A DNA stretch of 64,000 nt from Crambe crambe (taxonomy: Eukaryota > Porifera > Demospongiae > Poecilosclerida > Crambeidae). Positions 1-10,729 of this stretch are shown one piece after another. Where the stretch lies: the NCBI GenBank assembly GCA_963924555.1, contig OZ004582.1, positions 9,147,927 to 9,211,926 on the forward strand, given 5' to 3'. Position numbers and translations under genes: made by a program. The notes beneath the pieces were generated by a model. The model ran no database searches. It was not told where the DNA came from and worked only from the letters and a program-made list of their open reading frames with translations. Within the stretch, counting starts at the first letter, position 1. Each line of letters starts with the position of its first letter.

Positions 1-794
1 TTGCCACTCGTGAGAGTCCAAAGAAGTCAGAAATTTCTGTGGATGTTCAAATGACCTGTTGGATAACCTGTACTTATAGTTAGCTAGCTAGTTCAACAAT
101 CGTTTCTCTGTTCTTTTGCAGGCAACATAGTGGGGTTAACTCTTTCCACTCCCGTCGTCGTCACAGGAATGCAATGTAAAGATGCAGATGAGGTAAATTC
201 TACTTTACATAACACCTTCTATCTTTCATGTACTCTTCTCTATAATCATGTAGGTGGTTCTTCCGAGTCAGTTTAACACTTCTGTAGCAGTGAATAATGG
301 AGTTCCTGGACCAGTGTAAGTTCCTGGTCTGTCACCCTTGTATACTGTAATCATGTGCTTATCATGTGCTTATCTAGCCTTGTACCCAGGCCCACTTTTT
401 AGTGTTTGTCATGCTGTACTTATGCTGTTCTGTCCTCTAGGCCAAATTCACAGGCTTTTTTCCAGAAATTGGAGAAAGAGGAGAGAGATAAGAAAGAAGG
501 AAAGGACAATCGATCATTTCTACAGAAATATGTGAGTCGTTTGACATGTGGAGAAATTTAATTAGTTTAGGGCTGGCTTTTTTTGTCCGTTGTATAAATT
601 ATTTAGAGGAGAAGTCCTTAAGGTGTCCTTCTATTGGGAGGTTACTTAGGTTCCATTATCACCGATATTGTTTATTGGTTTATTATTTCCATTTTCAGTG
701 GCCCTATCTCTTGATTGGTTTCGTGGTGTTGCAACTCTTTGGTAGTAGTCTTGGAGGAGGTGGTGGAGGGGGAGGTGGTGGAGGAGGACAGTAG
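1..794 (+). CDS. EMC10: ER membrane protein complex subunit 10, 3' part
   Basis: This is a partial gene; the 5' exons lie outside the window. Exons: 1-57 (frame starts at base 3), 122-192, 254-315, 441-531, 699-794, all with GT-AG borders and matching phases. The first donor (GTTGGA at 58) is weak; a GTACTT a few bases downstream is the alternative. The translated tail contains NIVGLTL, FNTSVAV, a charged helix around FFQKLEKEERDKK, then DNRSFLQKYWPYLLIGFVV and a poly-Gly end. This order matches the C-terminus of animal EMC10: end of the luminal beta domain, linker, single membrane segment, Gly-rich cytosolic tail. EMC10 is an ancillary subunit of the ER membrane insertase. The gene converges on SDHAF2, about 320 bp away. 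Confidence 0.9.
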
Positions 795-914
795 CCAAAC
801 TGATAACTTCATCATCATGCTCCTCAAGTCAATCACTTTTGTTTGTATAGTCATTAAATTAACTTTATAATTTTGGAATCATAATTACCCGACTATAGTT
901 ATAATGGAGCCGCA

Positions 915-1027
915 TGGATGAAGATGAAACCCCCAAATAATGGACACACTTGGGACCCAGCCCTTGTCCTTTCATAGAGAGATTGTTGTCTTTTGGAGGT
1001 TATTTTGAGGTTTGTCCTCTTTCAGAG
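915..1027. repeat. Degenerate mariner-like MITE fragment
   Basis: The segment contains AATGGACACACTTGGGACC, a GTCCTTT/AGAGAG stretch and TTTGTCCTCTTTCAGAG, the internal blocks of the interspersed element seen complete around 55830-55990. The CAGTGG ends are eroded. It fills most of the gap between EMC10 and SDHAF2; I see nothing else there. Confidence 0.6.
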
Positions 1028-1112
1028 TTCAATTAATATGAAATTTGTGTTAACAATAATATTTGCCACAATGATAATTATTATGCTGATAACAAGTCTT
1101 AAATTTGTTTGA

Positions 1113-1946
1113 TCAGAGGTCAGGTTGACGATATCTGGCCTCTCTTTGGTCATTTTTAGCATGTGACTTAAGCATATCCATGACCTCATTATCATAATTG
1201 GCAGGAGTTTCCTCTTTGCCCGTGATCCAGTAATACAGCTGCCAGTCGTTGCTAGGACGATTGATGATGTCATCATAGAGATCGAGTTGGGATTGGGTCA
1301 TGTCTTTAAGGTGGGCAGCAGCAAAGGTACTGTATGGAAATAAATTGAGAGAATTTTGATGGTGACTTCACTATGCTTTCTATAGCTAGCTAGCTCCAAC
1401 GCTCACCTCAATAGCAATCCATTTTCAAGCATACCCCTCTTCCTGAAAAAAAATATTTAACTAAATAAGGGCATTGAAATAACGAAAAGTATCACTTGGC
1501 AGTTTTCAATTAAACAGTTTTGAGGCATGATCTCTCAAGAAAGGGGAAGTACCCTTTAATATCTACCTGCTTTGGTAGAGAAGTCTAGCTCTTTTCACCG
1601 CCAAGGGTTCACCTTTACGAGGAACATAATTAGGCATCAGGGCATCTTCACTTTCTTTGCTATCAAAACCTCCTGGACTCCTTAGCCCTGAGGCAGTGGA
1701 AAAACGAGTTACAATGAATTGAAGGGGTGGGGATCCTCCTGTAATTAAAGTTGTGCCAATTCGTGGGCCAGCATCTGCCCTGATGAGACTCCTCAAGATA
1801 GAGTAGCTGTAATATCCTGTAGATCTGAGAAGAGGAAAATTCAGAACGCTCTTCCCCTTCAAAAGAGCCCGAAGAAAAGCATGAGACATTTCTTTTTGTT
1901 TATGCTGAGTCAGCGTATATTGCAGAGTTGTAACGTTTGAGTCCAT
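1113..1946 (-). CDS. SDHAF2: Succinate dehydrogenase assembly factor 2, mitochondrial
   Basis: Three exons on the minus strand, 1946-1567, 1442-1407 (a 36-nt microexon) and 1329-1113, join in phase to 210 aa. SDHAF2 promotes covalent FAD attachment to the SDHA flavoprotein in the mitochondrial matrix. Family signatures are clear: RLLYQSRKRGMLENGLLL (the conserved RKRGMLE block, split by the first intron), then LYDDIINRPSNDWQLYYWI with the PSNDWxxYYW motif, and an acidic NEVMDML helix. The first ATG (1946) gives a polar start. The Met at 1889 (MSHAFLRALLKGKS) looks more like a mitochondrial presequence and may be the real start. The head-to-head neighbour at 2001 implies a shared promoter. Confidence 0.93.
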
Positions 1947-2000
1947 AAATAGACTTGCTACGTTCCGGTACGTACGTTGAGCTGAGCCGGCTAGCTAGTC
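1947..2000. promoter_or_regulatory. Very short divergent promoter interval (SDHAF2 / DRAM-like A)
   Basis: Only 54 bp separate the two divergent ATGs, or 111 bp if SDHAF2 starts at 1889. The interval holds a CGTTCCGGTACGTACGT stretch and TAGC repeats and no obvious TATA on either strand. Both genes must initiate here or inside each other's 5' region. This is inferred from position only. Confidence 0.45.
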
Positions 2001-4850
2001 ATGGGTGAGCTAGCTATAATGAAGAAGTTTGGAGTGGAGCTTCTCTTGATAGCTATGTGCGTCATCATGGCACTTACTGTCACAATATCGTGAGTTTTAG
2101 CTAATTAGCTAGCTAAATTAAACTTGCAGTAGCCTGTACAAATATGTAGATTTGTCAAAATCAGCGAATCGTTAGTAGTGTTGATCTGTGCAAGAAAAGC
2201 ACTTTGCAGCAAAATTCAGGGGCGATCCCTTTGCAGATTGGGCAGACCTCATACTTGTTCTTGTTGATTTCACTACAAAATAAGTTAGCTTGCTTATGGT
2301 CTAAGCAAGCAAAGTTCTTTTGTAATACGTTTGAAACAGTATTCATGTCTGAAAAACTCACAATTCCCCTCTATCATTGAAACCAACCAAGATTTCATGC
2401 GTACATAATGCATTATCAACAGCATGTACTCAAATATAATCCATAGGGCCTTAAAGGCCATTCAGAACTAGTAGTTATCTCTGAAAAATCATTTTGGAGT
2501 GATTGCTTTTGTATAATATAAACCTTTCCAGGTTTCCATTAGCTAATCAGCATTGTGTATTGTATTGAGTTCTTTATCTTTCACCTTTTCTTGTGTTTAT
2601 AAACCTTTTCCAGTAATAACTGCATGGTTATGAAAATCTCACTCTCTTCTCATGTCAACATCATGTGTGTAGCTCTCCAGTGGTAGCTCACTTGCCAGTA
2701 CTGTATGGTGAAACAACACAACATGTTGTGCAGTTAATTACGCAAGATCCAGTATTAGAAAAAATAATAATTTTGCTTTGAAGCAAAGCTCGAAATTTTT
2801 AAACTTGTGAAACCTTTAGCTCTAGCAGTTACAGTGGAGGTTCTGATTAATGGACACACTTGGGGACCCAGCCTTTGAGATGTTGTCTTCTATTGGCTTG
2901 TGTATTCTTTATCGGAGGGTTCCACTGTGGTATCCTTACTGACACCATTTAGTGTGGCTACCACTATGACCTTTTGGGTGTATGAATCTCTTTTTGTTTC
3001 TCTAATAATTGGTGCAAATTTTTGTGGCATAATTATAGTTGGTCATGAATATGTTTATATAAAACTGTACAGATATACCTTGGCAGTTCACAATAACCAT
3101 GCAGAGCCCTACTTTCCATTCATCAGGTAATAATAATAATAGTAATGAGAGTCCTATATTAATGATAACTTAATGATAACGAGAGGGGCTTTACTCCCTA
3201 TATTAATATATGGAATTAAGATGTCAAGATAGCAGCATGTGTACATAAATAGATCTATTCATAATTATCTTTTCTATTTCATAGTACTACTGGGGATTTT
3301 CCACCAGAGAGCTGTATCTTCACACTCGGATGCAGCATAACTGCCATGCTATGTACGATTCACAATAGTACCGTCATTTCACCCTTAAAGCCAATTTCCA
3401 TCCACTTTCCACCCCCTCTAACTTGCTCGAATCTTGACCGAATTTTTAAGTTTCAAGGTTTCAAGTTAAGCCAGCAAGAGAGACAGATGTATTTTGGTCA
3501 AAGAATTGAGGAAGTTATAGCAGTTAGGCATGCCAGTAGACTATAATCAAGTGAATATATTATACTTACCCACATGTACGTACACCAAACCCATGCAGCT
3601 GCAGCATGCAATCAACATAATTATCAACTCCATTAGGTATTGTGATTGTTTGTGTGCGATATAAGCACGTTCGGTTCCTGTACCTGGAGAGCATAACCAA
3701 TATCAGCTGCCTGAACGTACTTGCTGCTGTAACTGGCATTATCTCTGCTATTGGCATGCTCATTGTAGCGAGCTTTCAGGTCAGTCATTGGTACGTAGAT
3801 TACAAAGATATCTCACACATTTTACTTAACCTTTTGCACTCTATTCATTTAGGAAAGGGCTGTAGTAGTTGTGCACTCCATTGGGGCCTTCACCTTATTC
3901 TTCGGAGGAGTGATTTACGGATGGCTGCAAACTCTCATCTCCTACAAGATATTCAAATCTCAGCTGAGCAGCCATGTTGGTAGATGTCTACTCGTCTTTA
4001 GGTTCATTATCTGCACCATCGGCACCATTACTTGCTTTGGACGTACGTATGTCATTCCCTAACCCTGACCCTAGCCCTAGCCTAGCATCATTCAAAAAGC
4101 AGGCCTGAGAATGAGCCATTTATAGTTTATTTTGAGCTTTGATCTTTCTTATATTGTTCTTATTAATTTTTTAGTTGTGATCACTGATGTCATTGCTCAT
4201 AGACATCTGGACTTCGAAGACCACAATTTGGTAGGCATACTAATCTTACCAACTTTTGAGCTATAAAAATAATGGTTCCAATAATCACAATGGAACCGTC
4301 TGATAATGGACACATTAAGGTACCCATCCTGTCCTTTTATGGAAAGGTTTTTTAGAGGTTAGAATATGTACAGTGGAACCTCTGATAAAGGACCTCCCAA
4401 GAAGAGGACAACCTCCTAACAAAGGATGCTCTTTGGGCTCATTAGTACATTTTTAACCTCCAAGAAAAGGATAACCTCTCTACAAAGGACAAAGTGGCTG
4501 ATCCCAAAGTGTCCTTTACTCGGAGGTTCCACTGTATACAAAGGTACTTTTAAACTGTCCTTTGTTGAGAGGTTTGGGAGTTTCCTTTATTGTTCCATAG
4601 AATTATTTCCTGCTTTGCAACCAAAAATGAAGTTGTGGCATCTTTTTCCTTCATGATACAGGAAAGAATCGTTTACATTCTGAGTGCATGCCTTGAGTGG
4701 GTTACAGCTGCTTTATTTCTCCTCTATTTCCTCACCTTCCACTGGGATTTTATGAAGGTTTCCATGGACGTCAGAATCAAGCACAGATACCACCATTCAG
4801 ATATCCTGTATCAGTCCATCATGGATGATAGGGTGCCCCTGACATTATAG
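2001..4850 (+). CDS. DRAM-family membrane protein, copy A (divergent)
   Basis: Seven exons: 2001-2089, 3073-3126, 3285-3352, 3637-3779, 3853-4042, 4175-4230, 4662-4850; 262 aa, all phases consistent. DRAM proteins are six-pass endolysosomal proteins; DRAM1 links p53 to autophagy. Visible family marks: the first membrane segment (FGVELLLIAMCVIM), a loop ending NHAEPYFPFIS, STTGDFPPESCIF (DRAM1 has TPPESGIF), VIYGWLQTLISYKIF, and the last helix [13 protein letters not shown] followed by [12 protein letters not shown]. It is the most divergent of five tandem paralogs but has the same seven-exon plan. Its terminal exon is the one found copied between the later paralogs. The orthology call to DRAM1 versus DRAM2 is not decidable by eye. 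Confidence 0.87.
2833..2937. repeat. Mariner-like MITE in intron 1 of DRAM-like A
   Basis: It starts TA-CAGTGGAGGTTCTGATTAA and ends GGAGGGTTCCACTG, with internal ATGGACACACTTGGGGACC. The terminal inversion and the TA before it fit the CAGTGGAACC element class found throughout the window. The right-hand TA is not preserved (TG). Confidence 0.7.
4287..4590. repeat. MITE with a second MITE nested in it
   Basis: An outer element (ATGGAACCGTCTGATAATGG on the left, TACAAAGGTACTTTTAAACT and TTGAGAGGTTTGGG on the right) is interrupted at a TA by a complete inner element, 4371-4534. The inner element has CAGTGGAACCTCTGATAAAG and CTCGGAGGTTCCACTG ends and TA on both sides. This whole composite was carried with the terminal exon of DRAM-like A when that region was copied downstream. 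Confidence 0.75.
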
Positions 4851-4990
4851 GAGAAGTTTTGTGTCCATAATGTGTTTGTTTAATTTATATTTTCCTATTT
4901 ACATGAATAATAATAATCAGTAATATAAAAGTACTAGGGGGCGTGTGGCATGCCATAAATTACTGATTTACGTGACACTTTAGTTTACGG

Positions 4991-5000
4991 TTTTATAAAC
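4991..5000 (+). promoter_or_regulatory. TATA-like element upstream of DRAM-like B
   Basis: TTTTATAAAC lies 66 bp before the ATG of copy B, inside a block (GTGACACTTTAGTTTACGG) that is conserved upstream of copies C and E. The conserved position suggests a core promoter; no transcription data are visible. Confidence 0.4.
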
Positions 5001-5065
5001 AGCTGGCAGCTAGCCAGCTAGAGCTAGGCTTTAGCTGACGTCGACATCTAGCTAGGCAGAGCAAA

Positions 5066-8000
5066 ATGTGGAACTGCAAGGCGTTAGGAATCGAGCTTGC
5101 CTTGGTGGCTCTGTTTGGAGTGATGACTGTTGGTTTCATCATCACGTAAGGTTTAATTTGCTAACTAGAGTCTGAGCTATATAGCAAGTTTGCTACTTTC
5201 TTACTTGATAGGGTTTAGGTGGAATAACTAACTGAATACCAGTATTCCTAAAATCCTAAGATGTCTTTCTTAGTTAGTCTCGCGGGCCGACCCTTTACCA
5301 ACCCAAGGGAAGGGTCTGGTCAAACTCGCATGAGCATTTCGTTCTGCACACTCAGCAAAATAGAAAGTGCTAATGATTTGCGTGCGTCACACTGCGTCAC
5401 ATTATTGCGCGCATGGAATAGTGCTACAATGCTGTATGCAGGTTAAAGAGCTTCTCTTCCACTTTCCGAGCTTGATCAGGCCCTGATGCCATGGATTTCA
5501 GCTAGCACTCACAGCTCAAGCACGATCTCTGCTGGGCTTTCCAAAGGCACGGTAGCTGCTGTGTAGTCTCACAGCCGACCCTTCAGCGGCACAACTAGCT
5601 AGCTCCATGCAACTTCTTATGGCTTGTAGCTAGAGCCAGCAGCTGCTCTCTCCGGCAGCTCGCTCTCAATCGATCGCTAGTTTATGTCCGAATGACTAAA
5701 CTTACATGCTAATTTATTCTTAACATTATTCATAGCTTTGAGGTTATTTTACACTGAATTAATTATCGGTCCATGAAGTAGAACGAAACGCTCATGCAAG
5801 TTTGACCAGACCCTTTCCTAGTCTCGCTAGCCAGCCGCACTTTTTTTTTTTTTTTGCGAGGGAGGGGGAAAAAAAAAGTACGTCTGGTAACAATTGCCAG
5901 GTTTTCTTGACATACGACAGAATGTTGTTGCCACCACAAAAATTCAATAACGCGCGCGTGCGCTTGGCTCATAAGCAATTATCTGGCCTGCCATGGCTAC
6001 CTGCGAGTGTCTCTACTCGGAGAGTTCTGTTATTATTGCTGCCAACAAGTTGGGCTATCAAGCAAGTAAGATTTAGAGCTTTGTTTCGGGAAGCATTGTG
6101 TGTCTTCCAACAGGTAGGTCAGAATAGCTAGCTATAGACTAGTTGGACTGCAAGACCTTTCTTGGCGCTTGAGTTGGCCATGCTACGCCTGAGTGCGGCT
6201 CGATCTCAGCTAGCTTTGGCTATAGACGGATCTGATTTTTAATTGTGTGCACACCCCGCATGTGGTAAATTATTATCCCACGAGTCACATGATGCACATT
6301 CTTTGAAAGAACAGAAACCTGGCGATTGTTACCAGACGTATTTTTCCCTTCCCCTCCTCACAAAAAATACGTCTGGCGCGCAAGACTAACCCTTTCCCTT
6401 CCCTTGGGTTGGTAAAGGGTTGGTAAAGGGTCGGCCCGCGAGACTATTTCTTAGTAGCATCTGGCTAGCTAGCCTCGAACCCAGCCTCTTTTTTTCCTTT
6501 TTTTTGGGGGGGGGGGGGGGGATGGGGAAAAAGAGAGCCTGGTATCCACTGTTTGCGCATGCACCAATTTTTGCACGTGCGATGACAAGTTTTGACGTCG
6601 AGAAGTGCTAGCAATCTCATGCATGATGTTGTACTATTCCGAGAATGCTTAGATCCTCCAGGGCATCAGAAGTATCAGGGGCACAGAAGAGAAGGCTATC
6701 TGATCTAAGACTGGCAGATGTAGCGAGGTAGTACTGGCCAAGGTCGATCATCAGAGCATATTATATCTACATCTATGATCAGAGCAACTAGTGGAGAGGC
6801 AACCAGTACTGCACTACGCTTCATCAGCATCATCATGAAGGGGAGAGTCTGGTAGAACAGGTCTTTCTATAACCAGTTTGGTAGAAACATCCTTCCCATC
6901 GTAGACTGCCTTGACAGCAGCGTGTGTTGTTCCTTCTTCGGGAATGCCAATTTCTCCAAGGAGAAACGAAGAGCAGCAGCAAAGGAGCACGAGTAAAACT
7001 ATAGCTAGCATACAAGTTGTGCAACCGTGCCCATTAATTATGATGATTGTGTAGCTGAAATATCCGAGTGATATCCTGGAAAAACTGGCGCATGCGCAAA
7101 CAGTGGATACCAGGCTTTCTTTTTCCCCCACCCCCCCCCCCCCCCAAAAAGGAAAAGAGAGGCTGGATTCGAGGCTACTGGCTAGCTAGCCTCGTCCCCA
7201 GGCCCCTCCCACGAGGGCCTGGTACAGATTGTTTGCGCATGCTCTATTTTCCCAGAAAATCTGGGAATCTGTATATCTTTGTAAAGCACTCAGCATATCT
7301 AAGCAGTAAACTTCTAATGTCACGAATGTCAAACGGATAAGCTTAACCTTTGACCTTTCTTTGCCACTTGATTTGACATGTGGTTTCCCAGCTATCACGC
7401 AGCAAGCCGTATTTGTGGTCTGTAATTTGAATCCAACAAGATTAAATGTGCAGAGAAATATTCACAGAAAAGTTTGTGGCTAGCTAGCTACCATTGTTTA
7501 CAAAAACAATAACAGTCTAGTATGTGATGTATGGTGGCTTGATGACAGTCTATTGTATGGATGTGATTACATGATCTTGTGATCGTATTATTACAATTAT
7601 GGCACAGGTATGTGGTATCTGTTGGTAATGAACATGTGTCTCCATACTTCCCCTATATCAGGTGAGTTAGCAGTTTATTTATAGTATCCTGTTTGAATGA
7701 AGAAAGGGGATCATTCTAGTCACCTCAAAGAGTATTAGTCAATAGATAAGAATCCAATCAAGTGTCCCATTGCATGTACTCCTAATACACCTCTCTAATC
7801 TGGAGACATGTATCCCTTACCCCTATCTAATCTGCCCCCAAAAATGTCAGCATTGTGAAATTTTGCTGTCCATATTTCATGTTGATAATGAACAGTGACA
7901 CAGGCTCTGAACCACCAGAGAGTTGCATATTCAGCCTCATTTGCAGTATTGGATCAATACTTGGTAAGTTTTGAAAGTCTGAAATGAAGTCATTTACTTG

Positions 8001-9911
8001 CATTCACTCTTCACCTCAAGTGTTACCCTAAACTTAAATCCCCCCCCCCCTCCCCCCAAAAAATTACAAATTTACTTCCATTCCCAACTTGGTCTTCTCT
8101 GTATAACAATGGCACACATTATTGCTATGTAGTTGTGCCAGACATAATTATGTAGTAGTTGAACCCTGGCTTATTAATAAGGTCTTGGGGGAAGCACACT
8201 TTGATGCTAAGGCGTTTATGAACTTGTCCGCCATGATGGAGTTCAGTAATGTGTAGAGTGAATTGTGTTGTACCCTGTACCCTCACGCATCAAGATATTA
8301 CAAAACTCTAGAGGCTGACACTTACATATTTGGAATCATGTGATTTATAATCTAATGAGTCAGCACATCATGTGTGCATAATCAGCAATGATAGACTCTA
8401 ATCCCCCCCCCCCCCCCCCCCCCCCCAGTTCTACTAATCACAGTCATTCGATACAAACACATTGCCGAGTTTTTCTACAATACCAGAGTCAATCTAAAGT
8501 GCCTCAACATTACTTCCACCGTGCTGGGTGTCCTCTGTGTCTTTGGTCTTTTGCTTGTGGGGAGTTTCCAGGTAATTATGCCATAATTAATTACTATGTG
8601 ATGTACCAGGGCTGCATTTAAGATTTTTTATATTTACTAAATCTCAAGCGGAGGTCTCCCCTCCCAAGTACCAGGTACATATGTTGACATCAAATATAAT
8701 AAATTCTTTAACTCAATACACAACATTGATACTCATGAAAATGGTAGGAGAATTAGCCAACAGTCCTCCAAAATTCTTTTTTGCTCCTTGATTTTGTAGG
8801 ATACAAATGTGATTACCATCCATTTTTTTGGTGCCATCATGCTCTTCGGGTGTGGAACGCTCTTTGCCTGGCTCCAGCTGATCATCGGCTACAAAATATA
8901 CCGCAGCGACTTGAGTAGTAATAAATTTCTGAAGTGCGTTCTCATATTCAGACTCGTTCTCTGTCTTATCTGCACATTTGCCTTCTTTGGAAGTAAGTTA
9001 CTTATGGAGAAGAAGGAGGCTCCCTTTAATTCAATCCGGGTACCTTAATTTGCTTGTTCAGATAAGAATGGACCATATTCATAAAAAGTAACACCCATCC
9101 CAGCCCGTTTTGCAGCTGCATTGATTGAATAAAAAAATTTTCAGTGGACCTCCATGAAAATAATAATGGTCCATATACATAGCAGTGAGTAAGGACCAGT
9201 AAGCACACTACATACATGCACCAGAATTATACATAATATAATGTATGCTGCAGCTATGTTATTCGCAATGATTTCCATGGCCCACCATAAAAAGCTGGAA
9301 GGTGACTGTACACACTGTTGGACAACAGCAAACGGGGTAAGTGATGGCGAGATCCTTTGCCTTCCCTAATCGCAGTCTCTATACAACCTTATACGGAGTT
9401 CAATCTCCTGGCTCTATATAATGCAAGATTCTTTGCCTTACCTAATCCTGGCCTCATTCCCATGTATACAAGTTGTAGCTAAGGGAAAGAGGATGACCAG
9501 AGGATGACCAGAGAATGGAGTGCGTAATAATTAACTTGTTGAGACAGCCCACTAATACATACCCCTAATACCTTACTATATTCAAGGGAATAGGAACATA
9601 CCACTAAAAGTAAAGATGGGGAAGGAAAGCTTCACCCCTTAATTAAAGCACCAATTATCATCCCATATGCCTTCATACATGCACAGTTGACAGGCTACGC
9701 TCTCCACATCATCAGTACAGTATGCGAATGGAGCATGTCTCTGGCCTTTCTCCTCTACTTCCTCACGTTCCACCAGGACTTCGTGCAAATCTCCGTCAAT
9801 GTTTCTGTCTGGCCTAGATACCACCAAACTGAGTTGGGCAATGGAGCTATAGTCGATGAAAAAACTCCTCTTGCAGGAGCTACCGTCACTGAAAAAAATC
9901 CTGTCACATGA
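5066..9911 (+). CDS. DRAM-family membrane protein, copy B
   Basis: Exons 5066-5145, 7608-7661, 7896-7963, 8429-8571, 8800-8992, 9254-9336, 9687-9911 give 281 aa. Exon lengths and phases are identical to those of copies D and E except for the last exon of E. The product has six predicted membrane helices. Motifs: ALGIELALVALFGVMTVGF (helix 1), EHVSPYFPYIS, TGSEPPESCIFSL, WLQLIIGYKIY, and [20 protein letters not shown] (final helix). The C-terminal tail after the last helix contains a TPLAGATVTEKNPVT end that DRAM1/2 do not have in my recollection. Intron 1 is about 2.5 kb because three or more inverted-repeat elements landed in it. The role is inferred from family only: lysosomal/autophagy membrane protein. 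Confidence 0.88.
5275..6446. mobile_element. Inverted-repeat DNA element with 9-bp target duplication (outer)
   Basis: The left end TAGTCTCGCGGGCCGACCC is inverted at the right end, and the match runs about 70 bp inward apart from a 13-bp tandem duplication on the right. The 9-bp TTTCTTAGT flanks both sides (5266-5274, 6447-6455). The paralogous intron of copy E (near 20785) has the uninterrupted site with a single TTTCTTAGT, so the insertion is directly demonstrated. There is no transposase ORF, so it is non-autonomous. A 9-bp duplication fits Mutator-like elements, but the superfamily is not established. It contains a second element. Confidence 0.88.
5819..6388. mobile_element. Nested inverted-repeat element, 9-bp target duplication
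   Basis: This 570-bp element sits inside the outer one. It begins TAGTCTCGCTAGCCAGCC and ends in GCGCAAGACTA; inside both ends lies TACGTCTGGTAACAAT followed by GCCAGGTTT, in inverted orientation. ACCCTTTCC is duplicated on each side (5810-5818 and 6389-6397). It inserted in the right terminal repeat of the outer element. The shared TAGTCT start and 9-bp duplication suggest the same transposase moved both. Confidence 0.82.
6470..7177. mobile_element. Inverted-repeat element, 9-bp target duplication (TAGCCTCGA type)
   Basis: The left end is TAGCCTCGAACCCAGCCTC and the right end is its near-perfect inverse. The terminal repeats are about 100 bp and include a poly-T/poly-G segment and GCCTGGTATCCACTGTTTGC. 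CTGGCTAGC flanks both sides (6461-6469, 7178-7186). Copies C and E lack it. Directly after it, a further TAGCCTCGTCCCCAGGCC end (7187 on) looks like one end of another element whose partner end I cannot find. A small reading frame lies inside. Confidence 0.82.
6814..7011 (-). other. Small signal-peptide-like ORF inside the transposable element
   Basis: The frame reads 65 codons from the Met at 7011: MLAIVLLVLLCCCSSFLLGE, then a polar region with VKAVYDGKDVSTKLVIERP and an acidic end DDADEA. It resembles a secreted or tail-anchored small protein and lies between the terminal repeats of the 6470-7177 element, so it may be a captured gene fragment. I recognise no family. It could be chance. Confidence 0.2.
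8403..8426 (+). repeat. Pure poly-C tract at a splice acceptor
   Basis: About 24 consecutive C run directly into the AG of exon 4 of copy B and serve as its polypyrimidine tract. Copy D has a similar run; copies C and E have mixed C/T tracts. Confidence 0.85.
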
Positions 9912-10729
9912 TTATCATGTGACTATGTACATGTGTATAACTATTAAGCAGTGTGATGTCTCTTGAAGCATAATTATATAATTGTGATGAATCTTCATCC
10001 TGTTTTCCATTTTTCATGTATAATACACCATGAACCTTTTGGGAGAATTGAGAATACCTGCTCTGGCTACTTGGATATTATTTTAAACTAACAGGTTCTA
10101 TCATGCACTCTGTCATGTCAGGGGAGTAGGGTAACTGGGCAGTAATATTTTCTTGGAAAAACAAAACTGTTTACACTGAAAAATATCCTAGCCTGAACTT
10201 AATAAGGAAATACAAAAGTCATTGGTGTGGATGTGATTCAGATAGAAATGGAGAAGATCTTCCCTCCACAGATGCAGTGGAGGAAAAGAGGCCAATTTGT
10301 GTGTCATCATTGTGACCTGAGCGAGGAGCACTCAAAATGCATGGTAAGCCATGGCCAACTGTCAATTGCAGTTGGCTTGAGAGTAGGAGAGGGAAGGAAG
10401 ACAGTGCGTCTACATCGGAGTGGAGCAGAGGGCGGATGGTGGATCAACATCAGAGTCCTGTAATTGCATGTGAAATGAGTTATGATGTGAGGATGTGAAG
10501 AATGCCATGTGGAGTATGGGGGGATTCCGACAACCTCCTAACAAAGGATGCTCTTTTGCGGCTCCTTTCCCATAGCATTAGTACATTTTTAACCTCCAAG
10601 AAAAGGACAACCTCCACAAAGTGGCTGATCCCAAAGTGTCCTTTACTCGGAGGTTCCACTGTATACAAGGTACTTTTAGACTGTCCTTTGTTGAGCGGTT
10701 TGGGAGTGTCCTTTATTAGAGGTTTTTAA

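Noticed and set aside
2161-2361. Minus-strand ORF with several cysteines (CPICKG) in intron 1 of DRAM-like A
   Set aside because: Short, no flanking splice sites continuing it, no recognised domain, and it lies in an intron of a well-supported gene on the other strand.
5763-6131. Overlapping ORFs on both strands at 5763-6131
   Set aside because: They cross the junction of the outer and nested transposable elements and low-complexity A/T/G runs; no coding signal.
7187-7470. A complete third element after 7187
   Set aside because: Only one plausible terminus (TAGCCTCGTCCCC) is visible; I could not find an inverted partner, so it is mentioned but not annotated as complete.
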